A DNA stretch of 44,820 bases from Sporomusaceae bacterium (GTDB lineage Bacteria; Bacillota_C; Negativicutes; Sporomusales_B; UBA7701), in assembly GCA_022839045.1 (NCBI GenBank), contig JALHDI010000011.1:1-44820 (forward strand). Reading direction: 5' to 3'. The position numbers and the translations under genes are program-made. Under the pieces are notes generated by a model. It was given only the letters and a program-made list of their open reading frames with translations, searched no databases and was not told where the DNA came from. Positions 24,678 to 32,035 of this stretch are shown here, one piece after another. How positions within the stretch are numbered: the first letter of the stretch is position 1; each line of letters begins with the position of its first letter.

Positions 24678-26195
24678 TTATTCTTTGTCCCCGTCTTTCT
24701 GTTTGGCGCCGCCCTGCCGCCCCGGCCTGTTGTCCTCGAGGCGGTCGGGGTCCTGGGGCTTGAGCACCGCCGGCCTTAGCAGCTTGCTGGGCAACGGCAG
24801 CCTAAAGATGACGTCTTTCATGGCTTTGTAGTTGAAGGGCACGGCCGGCCACAGGTAAGGCACGCCGAAGGATTTGGTCATCGCCGTGACAAGCAGGACG
24901 AAGGCGACTCCGGCGAGCAGGCCGGGCAATTTGAAGGCGATGACGAGTACAAGGAGAAAAATGCGGAACAGCCTGACCGCCATGGCCAGTTCGACGCTGG
25001 GGGTGGCGAAGGTGCCGACGGTGGCGACGGCGATGTAGAAGATGGCTTCATTGCCGAACAGTCCGACACGGCTGGCGAATTCGCCGAGCATGAAGGCACC
25101 GATGAAGCCGAGTGCGGTCGACTGGGCCGAGGGAACATGGACGGTGGCCATCCGCACCATCTCGACGCCGAATTCGGCCAGGAGGAACTGGAAGCCGAGG
25201 GGAATAACGCCCGGGTCGCGCGGCCCGAGAAATGCGAGCGTTTCCGGCAGCAGCCGCGGCTGGAGAGCGAAGGCGAGCCATAGGGGCGGCAGCAGCAACG
25301 ACAGCAGCACCGCCCCCAGGCGGACCATGCGCAGGAAGGTGCCGGCGGTCATGTTCTGGCGGAATTCCTCGACATGCTGGACATGGTGCCAGAAGGTGGT
25401 CGGGAGGATGATGATGCTTGGCGAAGTGTCGACGATCAGGCAGACGTGGCCTTCGAGGAGGTGGACGGCGGCGACGTCGGGGCGTTCGGTGTAGCGAACC
25501 TTGGGCAAAGGGTTCCATTTGCTGCCGCGGGTGATGAATTCTTCGACCGCTTTTTCCGCCATCGGCACGCCGTCAATGGCGATGTCGTTGAGCCTTTTCT
25601 TGACCGTTTCCACCAGTCCGGTGTCGGTGATGTCCTTGATGTAGCAGACGGCGACGTCGGTTTTGGAGCGGGCGCCTATTTTGACGATTTCGAAGCGCAG
25701 GTTGGCGTCGCGGAGGCGACGGCGGATGAGGGACGAGTTGAAGGGGATGGTTTCGACGAACGAGTCGCGCGAGCCTCTGGTCACCTTTTCGATGTTCGAT
25801 TCCGATGGCGAGCGCACCGGGTAGGCGCGGGCGTCGACGACGATGACCTGTTCCTCGCCTTCGATGAAGAGGAGCATTTCACCCGACAGCATGCTGACGA
25901 GCGCGTCGTTCATATTGTCGATGAGCTTGACTTGGGAGTGGGGCAGCCGCTGATAGAACACTTTGTTGAGGGTGTTGATGCTGAGTTCTTCGGGATGGCA
26001 GTTCATCACAGCTTGGTAGACGTTGGTGAGGACGACGTCGTTGGTCATGCCGTTGATGGAGAAGGTCGCCGCCCGCCGCCGGCCGATCTTGAACTCGCGG
26101 AATATGACGTCGAAGCTTTCGCCGACGCCGAGGAGGTCTTTGAGGTAGTTGGTGTTTTTGTCGATGTCGCTTTCTATTTTACGTGCTTCTTGCAT
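24678..26195 (-). CDS. spoVAF: Stage V sporulation protein AF (GerA-type)
   Basis: 505-residue GerA-family membrane protein. The soluble N-terminal half has MLSGEMLLFIEGEEQVIVVD and RAYPVRSPSESNIEKVTRGS; five or so membrane helices follow, and the C-terminal tail is charged. SpoVAF is made in the forespore and, with FigP/OlgP-type partners in Bacillus, tunes germination ion flux and DPA release. ATG 26195 (GGAG 11 bp upstream) is preferred over GTG 26207; either overlaps spoVAEA. Last gene of the spoVA operon, with the stop 2 bp from the terminator. Confidence 0.93.
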   Translation of the reverse strand: MQEARKIESDIDKNTNYLKDLLGVGESFDVIFREFKIGRRRAATFSINGMTNDVVLTNVYQAVMNCHPEELSINTLNKVFYQRLPHSQVKLIDNMNDALVSMLSGEMLLFIEGEEQVIVVDARAYPVRSPSESNIEKVTRGSRDSFVETIPFNSSLIRRRLRDANLRFEIVKIGARSKTDVAVCYIKDITDTGLVETVKKRLNDIAIDGVPMAEKAVEEFITRGSKWNPLPKVRYTERPDVAAVHLLEGHVCLIVDTSPSIIILPTTFWHHVQHVEEFRQNMTAGTFLRMVRLGAVLLSLLLPPLWLAFALQPRLLPETLAFLGPRDPGVIPLGFQFLLAEFGVEMVRMATVHVPSAQSTALGFIGAFMLGEFASRVGLFGNEAIFYIAVATVGTFATPSVELAMAVRLFRIFLLVLVIAFKLPGLLAGVAFVLLVTAMTKSFGVPYLWPAVPFNYKAMKDVIFRLPLPSKLLRPAVLKPQDPDRLEDNRPGRQGGAKQKDGDKE

Positions 26196-26769
26196 AGCTG
26201 ACGCCACTCCGTTTCAATATCTCCTCGATGGCTTTGCGGGTGACCGGCGCCCCGCGGCGGATGTCGTCAGCCTTATCCATCTTGCCGATGTCGCCGACGC
26301 CGATGATGACCGGAACATCCACTTCGTTGAGCACGTCGACGGTGTCGCCGTTGACGATCGTCCGGTCGCGGCCGGTCACTTTTTCCTCGCCGTATTTATC
26401 AACGGCGTTGTCCACCACCTGCCCATCGCCGCTGATGCAGGCGTCGGCGGCGACACCCTGGATGCCGGTGGTGTTGGAGGCTACCGCCACCGCCCCGAGC
26501 ACTTCGATGTCGGGATGGGAGGCTACATATTCCATGGCCGTTTCGCCCTTGCCTTTATCGCGGCGGCCGCGGTCGTCGAACATGACCAGCACCGGGTCAT
26601 GGGGGACGGTTTTGACCAGGTCGACGATTTCCCGGCCGCTGATCGGGGTCGGGTTGCCTCCTGAAGCCGATATGCACCGCAGGCCAAGTTCGGCGGCGAT
26701 GTTTTCCACGACGTGCTGGGCACAGCGGTCGCCGTCGGTGACGATGATTATCCTGACTTTATCTGTCAA
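26179..26769 (-). CDS. spoVAEA: Stage V sporulation protein AE, soluble type (SpoVAEA)
   Basis: 196-residue soluble protein beginning MTDKVRIIIVTDGDRCAQ, with ASGGNPTPISGREIVDLVK, LVMFDDRGRRDKGKGETAM, IEVLGAVAVASNTTG and IIGVGDIGKMDKADDIRRGA. These match the Bacillus SpoVAEA pattern closely. In Bacillus it is dispensable for DPA uptake and is found within spores. TTG 26769 with AGGTGA 5 bp upstream is the start, where relatives begin; the open frame to 27096 is an extension into the upstream gene. The stop overlaps the spoVAF start by 17 nt. Confidence 0.9.
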   Translation of the reverse strand: MTDKVRIIIVTDGDRCAQHVVENIAAELGLRCISASGGNPTPISGREIVDLVKTVPHDPVLVMFDDRGRRDKGKGETAMEYVASHPDIEVLGAVAVASNTTGIQGVAADACISGDGQVVDNAVDKYGEEKVTGRDRTIVNGDTVDVLNEVDVPVIIGVGDIGKMDKADDIRRGAPVTRKAIEEILKRSGVSYARST

Positions 26770-26779
26770 TAAATTCACC

Positions 26780-27505
26780 TCATGTCTGGCGGGAGCCGCT
26801 TTCCTGGCCGAGCAGGTTGCTGATTTTGTCGGCCAGTTTTTCGCTCTCGCTGATGACTTGTTTGAGTTTTGCAAGGCTCGCTTCAAGTTCGTTGGCAAGC
26901 TCGTACTGGGCTTGGGCGAGCGCCTGGGCGGCCGTTTGGGCCGAAGATGCTTTTTCGCCGCCTGCCGCCTGCCCGCCCGTTTGTTTGTTGCCGCTCTGAA
27001 CGGACTGCTGTCCGCTGCCGCCGGCCGGCTGCACGTCGCCGGACCGCTGCTGGGTGCCAGCACCCTGCTGAGTGCCAGCACCCTGCTGGGAGGCATTCTG
27101 CTGTCCGCTGCCGCCGCCTGCTTTGTTTCCGGCCAGCAGTTGGCTGAAAAGCGCGCTCAGTTCCTCCTGCTGGCCGGCTTTGCCCTGCCCGGCAGCTTGC
27201 TGAGGCTGCTGCCCCCCCTGCTCCTGACCACCGGCTTGCTGGCCGCCGGCCGGCGTGCTCTGCAGTTGTGACAACTGACGGCTGATTTTCTCGAGCATGG
27301 CGAGCATTTCCCGGTCCGGCCCGCCTGCCGGTGCGCCGGCGATCTTGGCCTGGGCTTCGACGAAACCTTTGGCCATGTCGGCTATCAGGCTGTCGGAGTC
27401 CTGCTCGCGGCTTACGCCACGTTTCGGCTCGCCTTCATCGCGGCCGTATTCTTCATCCCGGCGGCGTCCGTACTGGCTACCGGATCTCCGTACCGAATTT
27501 CTCAT
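26780..27505 (-). CDS. Gln/Gly-rich low-complexity protein inside the spoVA operon
   Basis: 241 residues with no family recognised. The N-terminus is basic (MRNSVRRSGSQYGRRRDEEY). A helical segment at about 35-75 includes GFVEAQAKIAGA and MLAMLEKISRQLSQLQ. A long disordered stretch (about 80-185) of Gln, Gly, Ala and Ser follows, then a C-terminal coiled coil (about 185-235, ALAQAQYELANELEASLAKL). ATG 27505 has GGGGAG upstream. It contains an 18-bp tandem duplication at 27054-27089. It lies between the 129-residue membrane protein and spoVAEA with short gaps, so it is cotranscribed with spoVA and presumably made in the forespore. A coat-like, DNA-associated or scaffold role is possible; none is shown. 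Confidence 0.78.
   Translation of the reverse strand: MRNSVRRSGSQYGRRRDEEYGRDEGEPKRGVSREQDSDSLIADMAKGFVEAQAKIAGAPAGGPDREMLAMLEKISRQLSQLQSTPAGGQQAGGQEQGGQQPQQAAGQGKAGQQEELSALFSQLLAGNKAGGGSGQQNASQQGAGTQQGAGTQQRSGDVQPAGGSGQQSVQSGNKQTGGQAAGGEKASSAQTAAQALAQAQYELANELEASLAKLKQVISESEKLADKISNLLGQESGSRQT
27054..27089 (-). repeat. 18-bp tandem repeat within the Gln/Gly-rich gene
   Basis: Two adjacent 18-bp copies (27054-27071 and 27072-27089) differ only at the last base. On the coding strand they give the repeat QQGAGT. In-frame unit, so copy number could vary without a frameshift. Confidence 0.85.
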
Positions 27506-27521
27506 TAATATCTCCCCGCAT

Positions 27522-27911
27522 TCAGATAAACTGCCAGAGGGCAACGATGGCCGAAAGAATCGCCAGCCGCAGGTTCACGACGGCGAAAGGCTGTTTCAGC
27601 GCCGCCCCGGGGTTGAGCAGGTTGGCGGTTTTTTCCCAGGTTGAACCGCCGAAGCTCGCGCCGACAAGATAGTTGGCCAGCGGCCCGCCGAGCGCCACCG
27701 CCACCGTCGGCACGCCCGCCTTTACGCCGCTGACGGCTGTCGTACCGAAGGCGCCGGCGGCGATGATGGCATCGACGCGCCCCTGAAACAAGAGGGCCGC
27801 GAGTAAAGACCCCAGGTCGTGGACGACGGCCGCGCCGAGGACCCAGTGGGGGTAGCGCAGCCCGGTGAGACAGACGGTGAGTATTAAGCCTACGAGATCG
27901 ACGGACAGCAT
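27522..27911 (-). CDS. Unknown integral membrane protein inside the spoVA operon
   Basis: 129 residues, mostly hydrophobic, with three or four membrane segments (MLSVDLVGLILTVCLTGL, VHDLGSLLAALLF, VPTVAVALGGPLANYLV, LAILSAIVALWQFI) and polar loops. It is not SpoVAA, SpoVAB or SpoVAE by eye. ATG 27911 has AGGGGGAA upstream and lies 10 bp after the spoVAE stop; its stop is 16 bp before the next start. Position between spoVAE and spoVAEA suggests a forespore inner-membrane protein working with the SpoVA channel. Family not recognised. Confidence 0.78.
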   Translation of the reverse strand: MLSVDLVGLILTVCLTGLRYPHWVLGAAVVHDLGSLLAALLFQGRVDAIIAAGAFGTTAVSGVKAGVPTVAVALGGPLANYLVGASFGGSTWEKTANLLNPGAALKQPFAVVNLRLAILSAIVALWQFI

Positions 27912-27921
27912 GGACTTCCCC

Positions 27922-28275
27922 CTAACCCTTAGGGTTGAAGGTTACGGCGGCCAGCAGTCCGAAGACCACGGCGGCTGTTACTCCGAAGGCGGACGCTTTC
28001 AGAGCGCCGCTGAAGACGCCGGCGAGACCGGCTTTGTTGATTTCTTCGATGGTGCCGCTGACCAGGGCATGGCCGAAGCCGGGCAGCGGTACCGTCGCCC
28101 CCGCCCCCCCCATTTCGACGAGGGGCTGGTACAGGCCAAGGCCGCTCATTACGCCGCCCACCACGACGAACAGTACGAGGACATGGGCGGGGGTAAGCGG
28201 GGTGAGGTCCATGATGATCTGGCCGATGACGCAGATCAGACCGCCGATGACGAAGGCCATTAAGTATGCCTGCAA
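27922..28275 (-). CDS. spoVAE: Stage V sporulation protein AE, membrane type (SpoVAEB)
   Basis: 117-residue membrane protein with VIGGLICVIGQIIMD, LTPAHVLVLFVVVGGVMSGL, GAGATVPLPGFGHALVSG and a final TFNPKG, all typical of SpoVAE. Together with SpoVAC and SpoVAD it forms the core of the dipicolinic acid uptake/release channel of the spore inner membrane. The TTG start at 28275 has AGGAGG 7 bp upstream and gives the usual length (116 residues in B. subtilis); the open frame to 28311 is an overextension into spoVAD. Confidence 0.94.
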   Translation of the reverse strand: MQAYLMAFVIGGLICVIGQIIMDLTPLTPAHVLVLFVVVGGVMSGLGLYQPLVEMGGAGATVPLPGFGHALVSGTIEEINKAGLAGVFSGALKASAFGVTAAVVFGLLAAVTFNPKG

Positions 28276-28288
28276 GTGTTTTCCTCCT

Positions 28289-29293
28289 CTACGCTTCGAT
28301 GGCCACGGCATGGGCGATGGCGGGGATGGACTCCTTCTGCTGGTACGAGGTTGTGCTGTGGAGACTGCCTGTGCCGATAAGCAGGATGCGTTTGAGCCGC
28401 CCGGTGACGAGCAGCGGGAAGGCGTGGCCGCACAGCACGAGGGCCGAGCTGGCGCAACCGCTGGCGCCCGAGTGCGGGTCCTGGTCCTCCCTGTAGATCA
28501 TCAGTCCGCAGTCTTCGTAGTTGGCGGCGATGTCCACCCCCTTTTCCTGCATGAGCTGAATGAGCAGCGTCTTGCCGACCTGGCCGAGGTCGCCGGTCAG
28601 GATGATGTCGTAGTAATTCGGCGCCCTGCCGGTGTCCTGCAGGTGCTGCCAAAGGGTGTCGGCGGCCGCGGGGGTCATGGCCGGCCCCATGGCGTTCGGG
28701 TCTTTGAGTCCGGCGTCCACCACCTTGCCGATGGTGGCCGCCGTGATCTTAGGGCCGTCGCCTTCGCGGACCAGGACAACCGCCCCGGCGCCGGTCACCG
28801 TCCATTGCGCCAGCGGCGGACGCTGTACGCCCAGCTCGGTGGGATAGCGGTACTGCCGCTCGGCGGCGTCGTGGTGGCTGGATACTGCCGCCGCGACCCT
28901 GGCGGCGAATCCCCCGTCGATGAGGACCGCGCCGAGCAGCAGGCTCTCAGCCATGGTCGAGCAGGCACCGTACAGGCCGAGGAACGGGCGGCCGAGGCTG
29001 CGGACCGCGAAATGGGCTGACATGAGCTGATTGAGAAGGTCGCCAGCGAGGATGAAGTCGATGTCGCCGAGAGTGCCGCCCGTTCTGTTGACCGCCGTCC
29101 TTAGGGCCCATTCGAGCATCAGCGATTCGGTCTTCTCCCAGCTGTCCTGGCCGGCAAGGCTGTCTTCGAGAATCCTGTCGTACTGCCCGCCCAGCAGTCC
29201 CTCCCCTTCCATCGGCCCGGCGATGGTGGCCGCCGAGGCCAGAACGGGCGGGGCGGCATAGGCTATTGTCTGCTTGCCGCTCTTTTTGTTCAA
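28289..29293 (-). CDS. spoVAD: Stage V sporulation protein AD
   Basis: 334-residue thiolase-fold protein that binds dipicolinic acid on the forespore membrane in Bacillus. Recognisable parts are the N-terminal QTIAYAAPPVLASAATIAGP, DIDFILAGDLLNQLMS, LYGACSTMAESLLLGA, and the C-terminal SGASGCASSALVLCGH and LLIGTGSLHSTTSYQQ. The TTG start at 29293 has GGGAGG 7 bp upstream. Normal length. Third-generation neighbours AC and AE flank it with 12-13 bp gaps. Confidence 0.96.
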   Translation of the reverse strand: MNKKSGKQTIAYAAPPVLASAATIAGPMEGEGLLGGQYDRILEDSLAGQDSWEKTESLMLEWALRTAVNRTGGTLGDIDFILAGDLLNQLMSAHFAVRSLGRPFLGLYGACSTMAESLLLGAVLIDGGFAARVAAAVSSHHDAAERQYRYPTELGVQRPPLAQWTVTGAGAVVLVREGDGPKITAATIGKVVDAGLKDPNAMGPAMTPAAADTLWQHLQDTGRAPNYYDIILTGDLGQVGKTLLIQLMQEKGVDIAANYEDCGLMIYREDQDPHSGASGCASSALVLCGHAFPLLVTGRLKRILLIGTGSLHSTTSYQQKESIPAIAHAVAIEA

Positions 29294-29305
29294 GTACTGC
29301 CCTCC

Positions 29306-29770
29306 CTAACGAAGTGCCCAATGTATCAGGCCGATGGCGACGGCCGTCACGAGGCCGTAAACGATGACCGGCCCGGCGATGACGAACATTTTCGCCCCGA
29401 CGCCGAATACATACCCTTCCCGCTTGAACTCCATGGCGGGAGCGACGATGGAGTTGGCGAAACCGGTGATGGGAACGATCGAACCGGCACCGGCCTTGCG
29501 GCCCAGTTCATCGTAGACGCCGAGTCCGGTGAAGAGGGCCGACAGGAAGATGAGGACCGCCGACGTGGGCCCAGCCGCTTCCTTTTGCGAAAAGCCGATG
29601 CCGACGAAGTAGGTCTGGATGACTTGCCCGAGGGTACAAATAAGGCCGCCAACCACGAAGGCCCACAGGGCGTTTTTCAGAATGGGCGGCTTGGGTTTGA
29701 CCTGGTTGAAACGAGCCTGGTACCATTTCTGGAACTCCTGCTGTCCTTGCCTGCCGTCGCTGACGGACAC
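29306..29770 (-). CDS. spoVAC: Stage V sporulation protein AC
   Basis: 154-residue membrane protein with ALWAFVVGGLICTLGQVIQT, GVYDELGRKAGAGSIVPITG, FANSIVAPAMEFKREGYVFG and a final hydrophobic helix. SpoVAC is a mechanosensitive channel component of the SpoVA complex in Bacillus. The GTG start at 29770 has GGAGGTG upstream and matches the usual length. First gene of this spoVA operon: spoVAA and spoVAB are absent, as in many Clostridia and Negativicutes. Confidence 0.95.
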   Translation of the reverse strand: MSVSDGRQGQQEFQKWYQARFNQVKPKPPILKNALWAFVVGGLICTLGQVIQTYFVGIGFSQKEAAGPTSAVLIFLSALFTGLGVYDELGRKAGAGSIVPITGFANSIVAPAMEFKREGYVFGVGAKMFVIAGPVIVYGLVTAVAIGLIHWALR

Positions 29771-29788
29771 GCCGCTCACCTCCGCCTT

Positions 29789-29818
29789 TATTCTTGCCGG
29801 CAACAGAACAATTAATTC
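29789..29818 (-). promoter_or_regulatory. Possible SigG-type promoter of the spoVA operon
   Basis: GAATT (29818-29814), 18 bp, then AAGAATA (29795-29789) on the minus strand partly fits the SigG consensus, and spoVA is a SigG operon in Bacillus. The -10 match is incomplete, so this is tentative. Confidence 0.3.
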
Positions 29819-29833
29819 GCGCCGCAAAAACGA

Positions 29834-29855
29834 AAGGGTGCCTGGCGGCACCCTT
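29834..29855 (-). terminator. Intrinsic terminator after the dodecin gene
   Basis: AAGGGTGCC (29834-29842) / GGCACCCTT (29847-29855), 9 bp with a 4-nt loop, followed by TCGTTTTT on the minus strand. It separates the dodecin unit from spoVA. Confidence 0.88.
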
Positions 29856-29866
29856 CAGGTATGCGG

Positions 29867-30067
29867 TTAGTGGACGTGGAAAGCGATCTTTACGTCGGCT
29901 TTGTATTCGGCGATGCGGCCGTTGTCGATATTGGCGGTGAAATTGGTCACTTCGACGCCCAGTATGTCGTCGATGGTTTTCGACGCCTCGTTTACGGCGT
30001 TGTCGACGGCGTCCGTCCAGTTCTGACGGGAAGTGCCGACGAGCTCGATGACTTTTACGACACCCAT
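29867..30067 (-). CDS. Dodecin-family flavin-binding protein
   Basis: 66 residues, the usual dodecin length. The pattern VIELVGTSRQNWTDAVDNAV, ASKTIDDILGVEV and the final strand EYKADVKIAFHVH fit dodecin, a dodecamer that stores or buffers riboflavin, FMN or CoA; W17 is at the position expected to stack on flavin. ATG 30067 shares one base with the stop of the gene before it and has AGGGGG 8 bp upstream. In this position, between sigF and spoVA, a role in the spore or mother cell is possible but unproved. Confidence 0.92.
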   Translation of the reverse strand: MGVVKVIELVGTSRQNWTDAVDNAVNEASKTIDDILGVEVTNFTANIDNGRIAEYKADVKIAFHVH

Positions 30068-30324
30068 TATTCTGCCCCCTTGCTGTTTGATTGTGTGCTA
30101 CGGTCCATAGTCTGCGCCGTTTTCGCCGTTTTATGCCTCAATGTTTGTTCGCTGTTTTGCGATGACCGGACGTAATAACGGTCAGGTTCCGTCGCCATAA
30201 CCTGGCGGGCCCGGGCGGGCGTCCGGGGGGAAGGATGAATGTAGTATACCCATGCGGCCACGCCTCCGGCCGTGAGCAGCGCTACCATCAGGAGGGCGAC
30301 CCACCATCGCTTGGCGCTAACCAT
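30067..30324 (-). CDS. Small single-pass membrane protein
   Basis: 85 residues: a short basic N-terminus (MVSAKRWW), one membrane helix (about 9-29) with VYYIHPSP after it, then a polar, probably extracytoplasmic tail rich in Thr, Gln, Ser and Arg. ATG 30324 has AGAGGTG upstream; the open frame to 30363 is an extension. It is translationally coupled to dodecin (shared base) and preceded by the sigF terminator. Family not recognised; whether it acts with dodecin is unknown. Confidence 0.7.
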   Translation of the reverse strand: MVSAKRWWVALLMVALLTAGGVAAWVYYIHPSPRTPARARQVMATEPDRYYVRSSQNSEQTLRHKTAKTAQTMDRSTQSNSKGAE

Positions 30325-30369
30325 GTTTGTCACCTCTGACGTTATTATGCCGCGGGCCGACAAGAAATA

Positions 30370-30392
30370 AGACTTCCGAATTCAGGAAGTCT
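30370..30392 (-). terminator. Terminator overlapping the end of sigF
   Basis: AGACTTCC (30370-30377) / GGAAGTCT (30385-30392) form an 8-bp stem whose loop contains the sigF stop codon. A TTATTTCTT stretch follows on the minus strand. Confidence 0.75.
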
Positions 30393-31113
30393 GGAGGTAT
30401 TCCTTTATCAATCGCAGAGCCTGCTTTTCTATCCGCGATACCTGCACCTGGGACAGGCCGATGAGGCGGGCGATTTCCGACTGGGTTTTGTCTTCGAAAA
30501 ATCTCAGTTGGATGACTAGTCGCTCGCGCGGCGGCAGCCGGGATAGTGTTTCCCTAAGCGCGAGGTTGTCGATGGCGGCGACGTCGTGACCCGGATCGTA
30601 ACCGATCTGATCCATGCGATGCAGGGGATCGCCGTCTTCGAAAAAGGTCTGGTCGTAAAGCGAGGCGGGCGGCTGAACGGCTTCAAGGGCTTCGGCGATA
30701 TCCTGGGGGGAAAGGGCAAGCTCTTCGGCCACTTCGCCGATCGTCGGCTCGCGGCCGAGGCTGCCCTGCAATTTCTCCTGGGCCCGGTGGACCTTGTAGG
30801 CAAGCTCTTTGAGCGGCCGGCTGACCTTGACCGGGCTATCGTCGCGGATGAAGCGCCGGATTTCGCCGATTATCATCGGCACGGCGTAGGTGGAGAACTT
30901 GACGCCGAAAGCCGGATCGAAGCGCTCGATCGCTTTGATGAGACCGATGCAGCCTATCTGGAAGAGATCGTCCCATTCGTACCCGCGCCCGGTGAAGCGG
31001 TGGACGATGCTGCGCACAAGGTTGAGATTTTTCTCGATGAGCAGTTCTTTGGCGTCCCGGCTTCCTCCCTGGGCCTTCGCCAGCAGCACGCCGATTTTCT
31101 CGTCGGCAAACAT
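30382..31113 (-). CDS. sigF: RNA polymerase sporulation sigma factor SigF
   Basis: 243-residue sigma-70-family factor, the first forespore-specific sigma of sporulation. Region 2 shows YEWDDLFQIGCIGLIKAIER and FDPAFGVKFSTYAVPMIIGE; region 4 shows LPPRERLVIQLRFFEDKTQS and IARLIGLSQVQVSRIEKQAL. It is held inactive by SpoIIAB. ATG 31113 follows the spoIIAB stop by 10 bp with only a weak ribosome site, so coupling is likely. The terminator hairpin covers its last codons. Confidence 0.96.
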   Translation of the reverse strand: MFADEKIGVLLAKAQGGSRDAKELLIEKNLNLVRSIVHRFTGRGYEWDDLFQIGCIGLIKAIERFDPAFGVKFSTYAVPMIIGEIRRFIRDDSPVKVSRPLKELAYKVHRAQEKLQGSLGREPTIGEVAEELALSPQDIAEALEAVQPPASLYDQTFFEDGDPLHRMDQIGYDPGHDVAAIDNLALRETLSRLPPRERLVIQLRFFEDKTQSEIARLIGLSQVQVSRIEKQALRLIKEYLQTS

Positions 31114-31123
31114 AGGCGCCTGC

Positions 31124-31555
31124 CTAATGAGCCGGCGGGGCGGCTACTCTTTTTGTCATCCTGATGGTCGTCCCTTTCCCGACGGCGGATTCGACGCTCA
31201 GTTCATCCATGAACGATTCCATGAAGACAAAGCCCAGGCCCATCCGCTCGGGGTCCGTGGAGAAGGAGGGCTGCCTGGCCTGCTCGACGTCGGCGATGCC
31301 TTTGCCGTGGTCGGTGACGACGAACTCCAGCCGGTCGCCGTCGAGTGAGAGGGTGAATTCGACCTCGCCCTCTTTGTCCCCGTAGCCGTGGATGACGGCG
31401 TTGGTTATCGCCTCCGACACGGCGACTTTGATTTCCTCGATATCGTTCAAGGTGAGGTCGAGCTGCGAGGCAAAGGCGGCGGCGGTCACCCGGGCTATGC
31501 CGACGTTTTCGCTGCTGCTGGGGAACGACATTCTGATCTGGTTCTTGCTCGCCAT
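31124..31555 (-). CDS. spoIIAB: Anti-sigma F factor / serine kinase
   Basis: 143-residue GHKL-type kinase. It binds and inhibits SigF and phosphorylates SpoIIAA on serine. The N-box IKVAVSEAITNAVIHGYG, the G1 box VTDHGKGIADVEQA and the G2 box ERMGLGFVFMESFMD are present. ATG 31555 has GAGGAGG upstream and sits 11 bp after the spoIIAA stop; the longer frame to 31570 overlaps spoIIAA. Confidence 0.96.
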   Translation of the reverse strand: MASKNQIRMSFPSSSENVGIARVTAAAFASQLDLTLNDIEEIKVAVSEAITNAVIHGYGDKEGEVEFTLSLDGDRLEFVVTDHGKGIADVEQARQPSFSTDPERMGLGFVFMESFMDELSVESAVGKGTTIRMTKRVAAPPAH

Positions 31556-31566
31556 GGTTGTCCTCC

Positions 31567-31902
31567 TCACAGACTATTCAGGGCTTCGGCCTCAGTGCCG
31601 AACGTCCTGATTATCTTCAGCAGCCCCGACAGTTCGAACACCCTCGCTACCTGGGGCCTGATGTTGGCTGCCAGCAGTTGACCGCCGTTGGCGCTGATCT
31701 TTTTATAGCGGCCGAGGATGGCTCCCAGGCCCGAGCTATCGACGAAGGTGACTCCTTTGAGGCTGAGGATGACGTGACGGATGCCGCCGGTTTCGAGGGC
31801 TTCGTCGATCTTCTGCCGGAACTCGCCGGCTACGTGCATGTCGAGTTCTCCTTCGACCCTGACTACGAGTACGCCTTGTTTGACTTGAGTGCTGATATTC
31901 AA
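31567..31902 (-). CDS. spoIIAA: Anti-sigma F factor antagonist
   Basis: 111-residue STAS-domain protein. The phosphorylated serine lies in VTFVDSSGLGAILGRYKKI. Unphosphorylated SpoIIAA removes SpoIIAB from SigF; the phosphatase SpoIIE is not in the window. The TTG start at 31902 has GGGAGGT upstream. First gene of the spoIIA operon, with a SigH-type promoter at 31938-31963. Confidence 0.96.
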   Translation of the reverse strand: MNISTQVKQGVLVVRVEGELDMHVAGEFRQKIDEALETGGIRHVILSLKGVTFVDSSGLGAILGRYKKISANGGQLLAANIRPQVARVFELSGLLKIIRTFGTEAEALNSL

Positions 31903-31937
31903 TTTCCTACCTCCCGCATGCCTACATTTATATCTAC

Positions 31938-31963
31938 ATTTCGCTACCAGGAAAATTTTTCCT
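31938..31963 (-). promoter_or_regulatory. SigH-type promoter of the spoIIA operon
   Basis: AGGAAAAA (31963-31956) and GAAAT (31942-31938) on the minus strand, at the spacing of SigH promoters (AGGAWWW, about 14 bp, GAAT). In B. subtilis the spoIIA operon is transcribed by SigH with Spo0A-P. A degenerate Spo0A box (CGGCGAA) lies about 15 bp upstream. Confidence 0.6.
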
Positions 31964-32011
31964 GCAAGGGTTGCGAATTTCGCCGTTGGCGGGAAATGGG
32001 CAAAAAAAGAG

Positions 32012-32028
32012 GCGGGCGCAAGGCCCGC
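32012..32028 (-). terminator. Intrinsic terminator after dacF
   Basis: GCGGGC (32012-32017) / GCCCGC (32023-32028) with a 5-nt loop, followed on the minus strand by CTCTTTTTTT. It separates dacF from spoIIA. Confidence 0.85.
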
Positions 32029-32035
32029 TGCGAAT

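Noticed and set aside
26800..27260. Repetitive GC-rich stretch as a possible CRISPR array
   Set aside because: It is in-frame low-complexity coding sequence; no regular repeat-spacer pattern beyond the 18-bp duplication.
27522..27911. Calling the 129-residue membrane protein SpoVAB
   Set aside because: Position (after spoVAE) and sequence do not resemble Bacillus SpoVAB as remembered.
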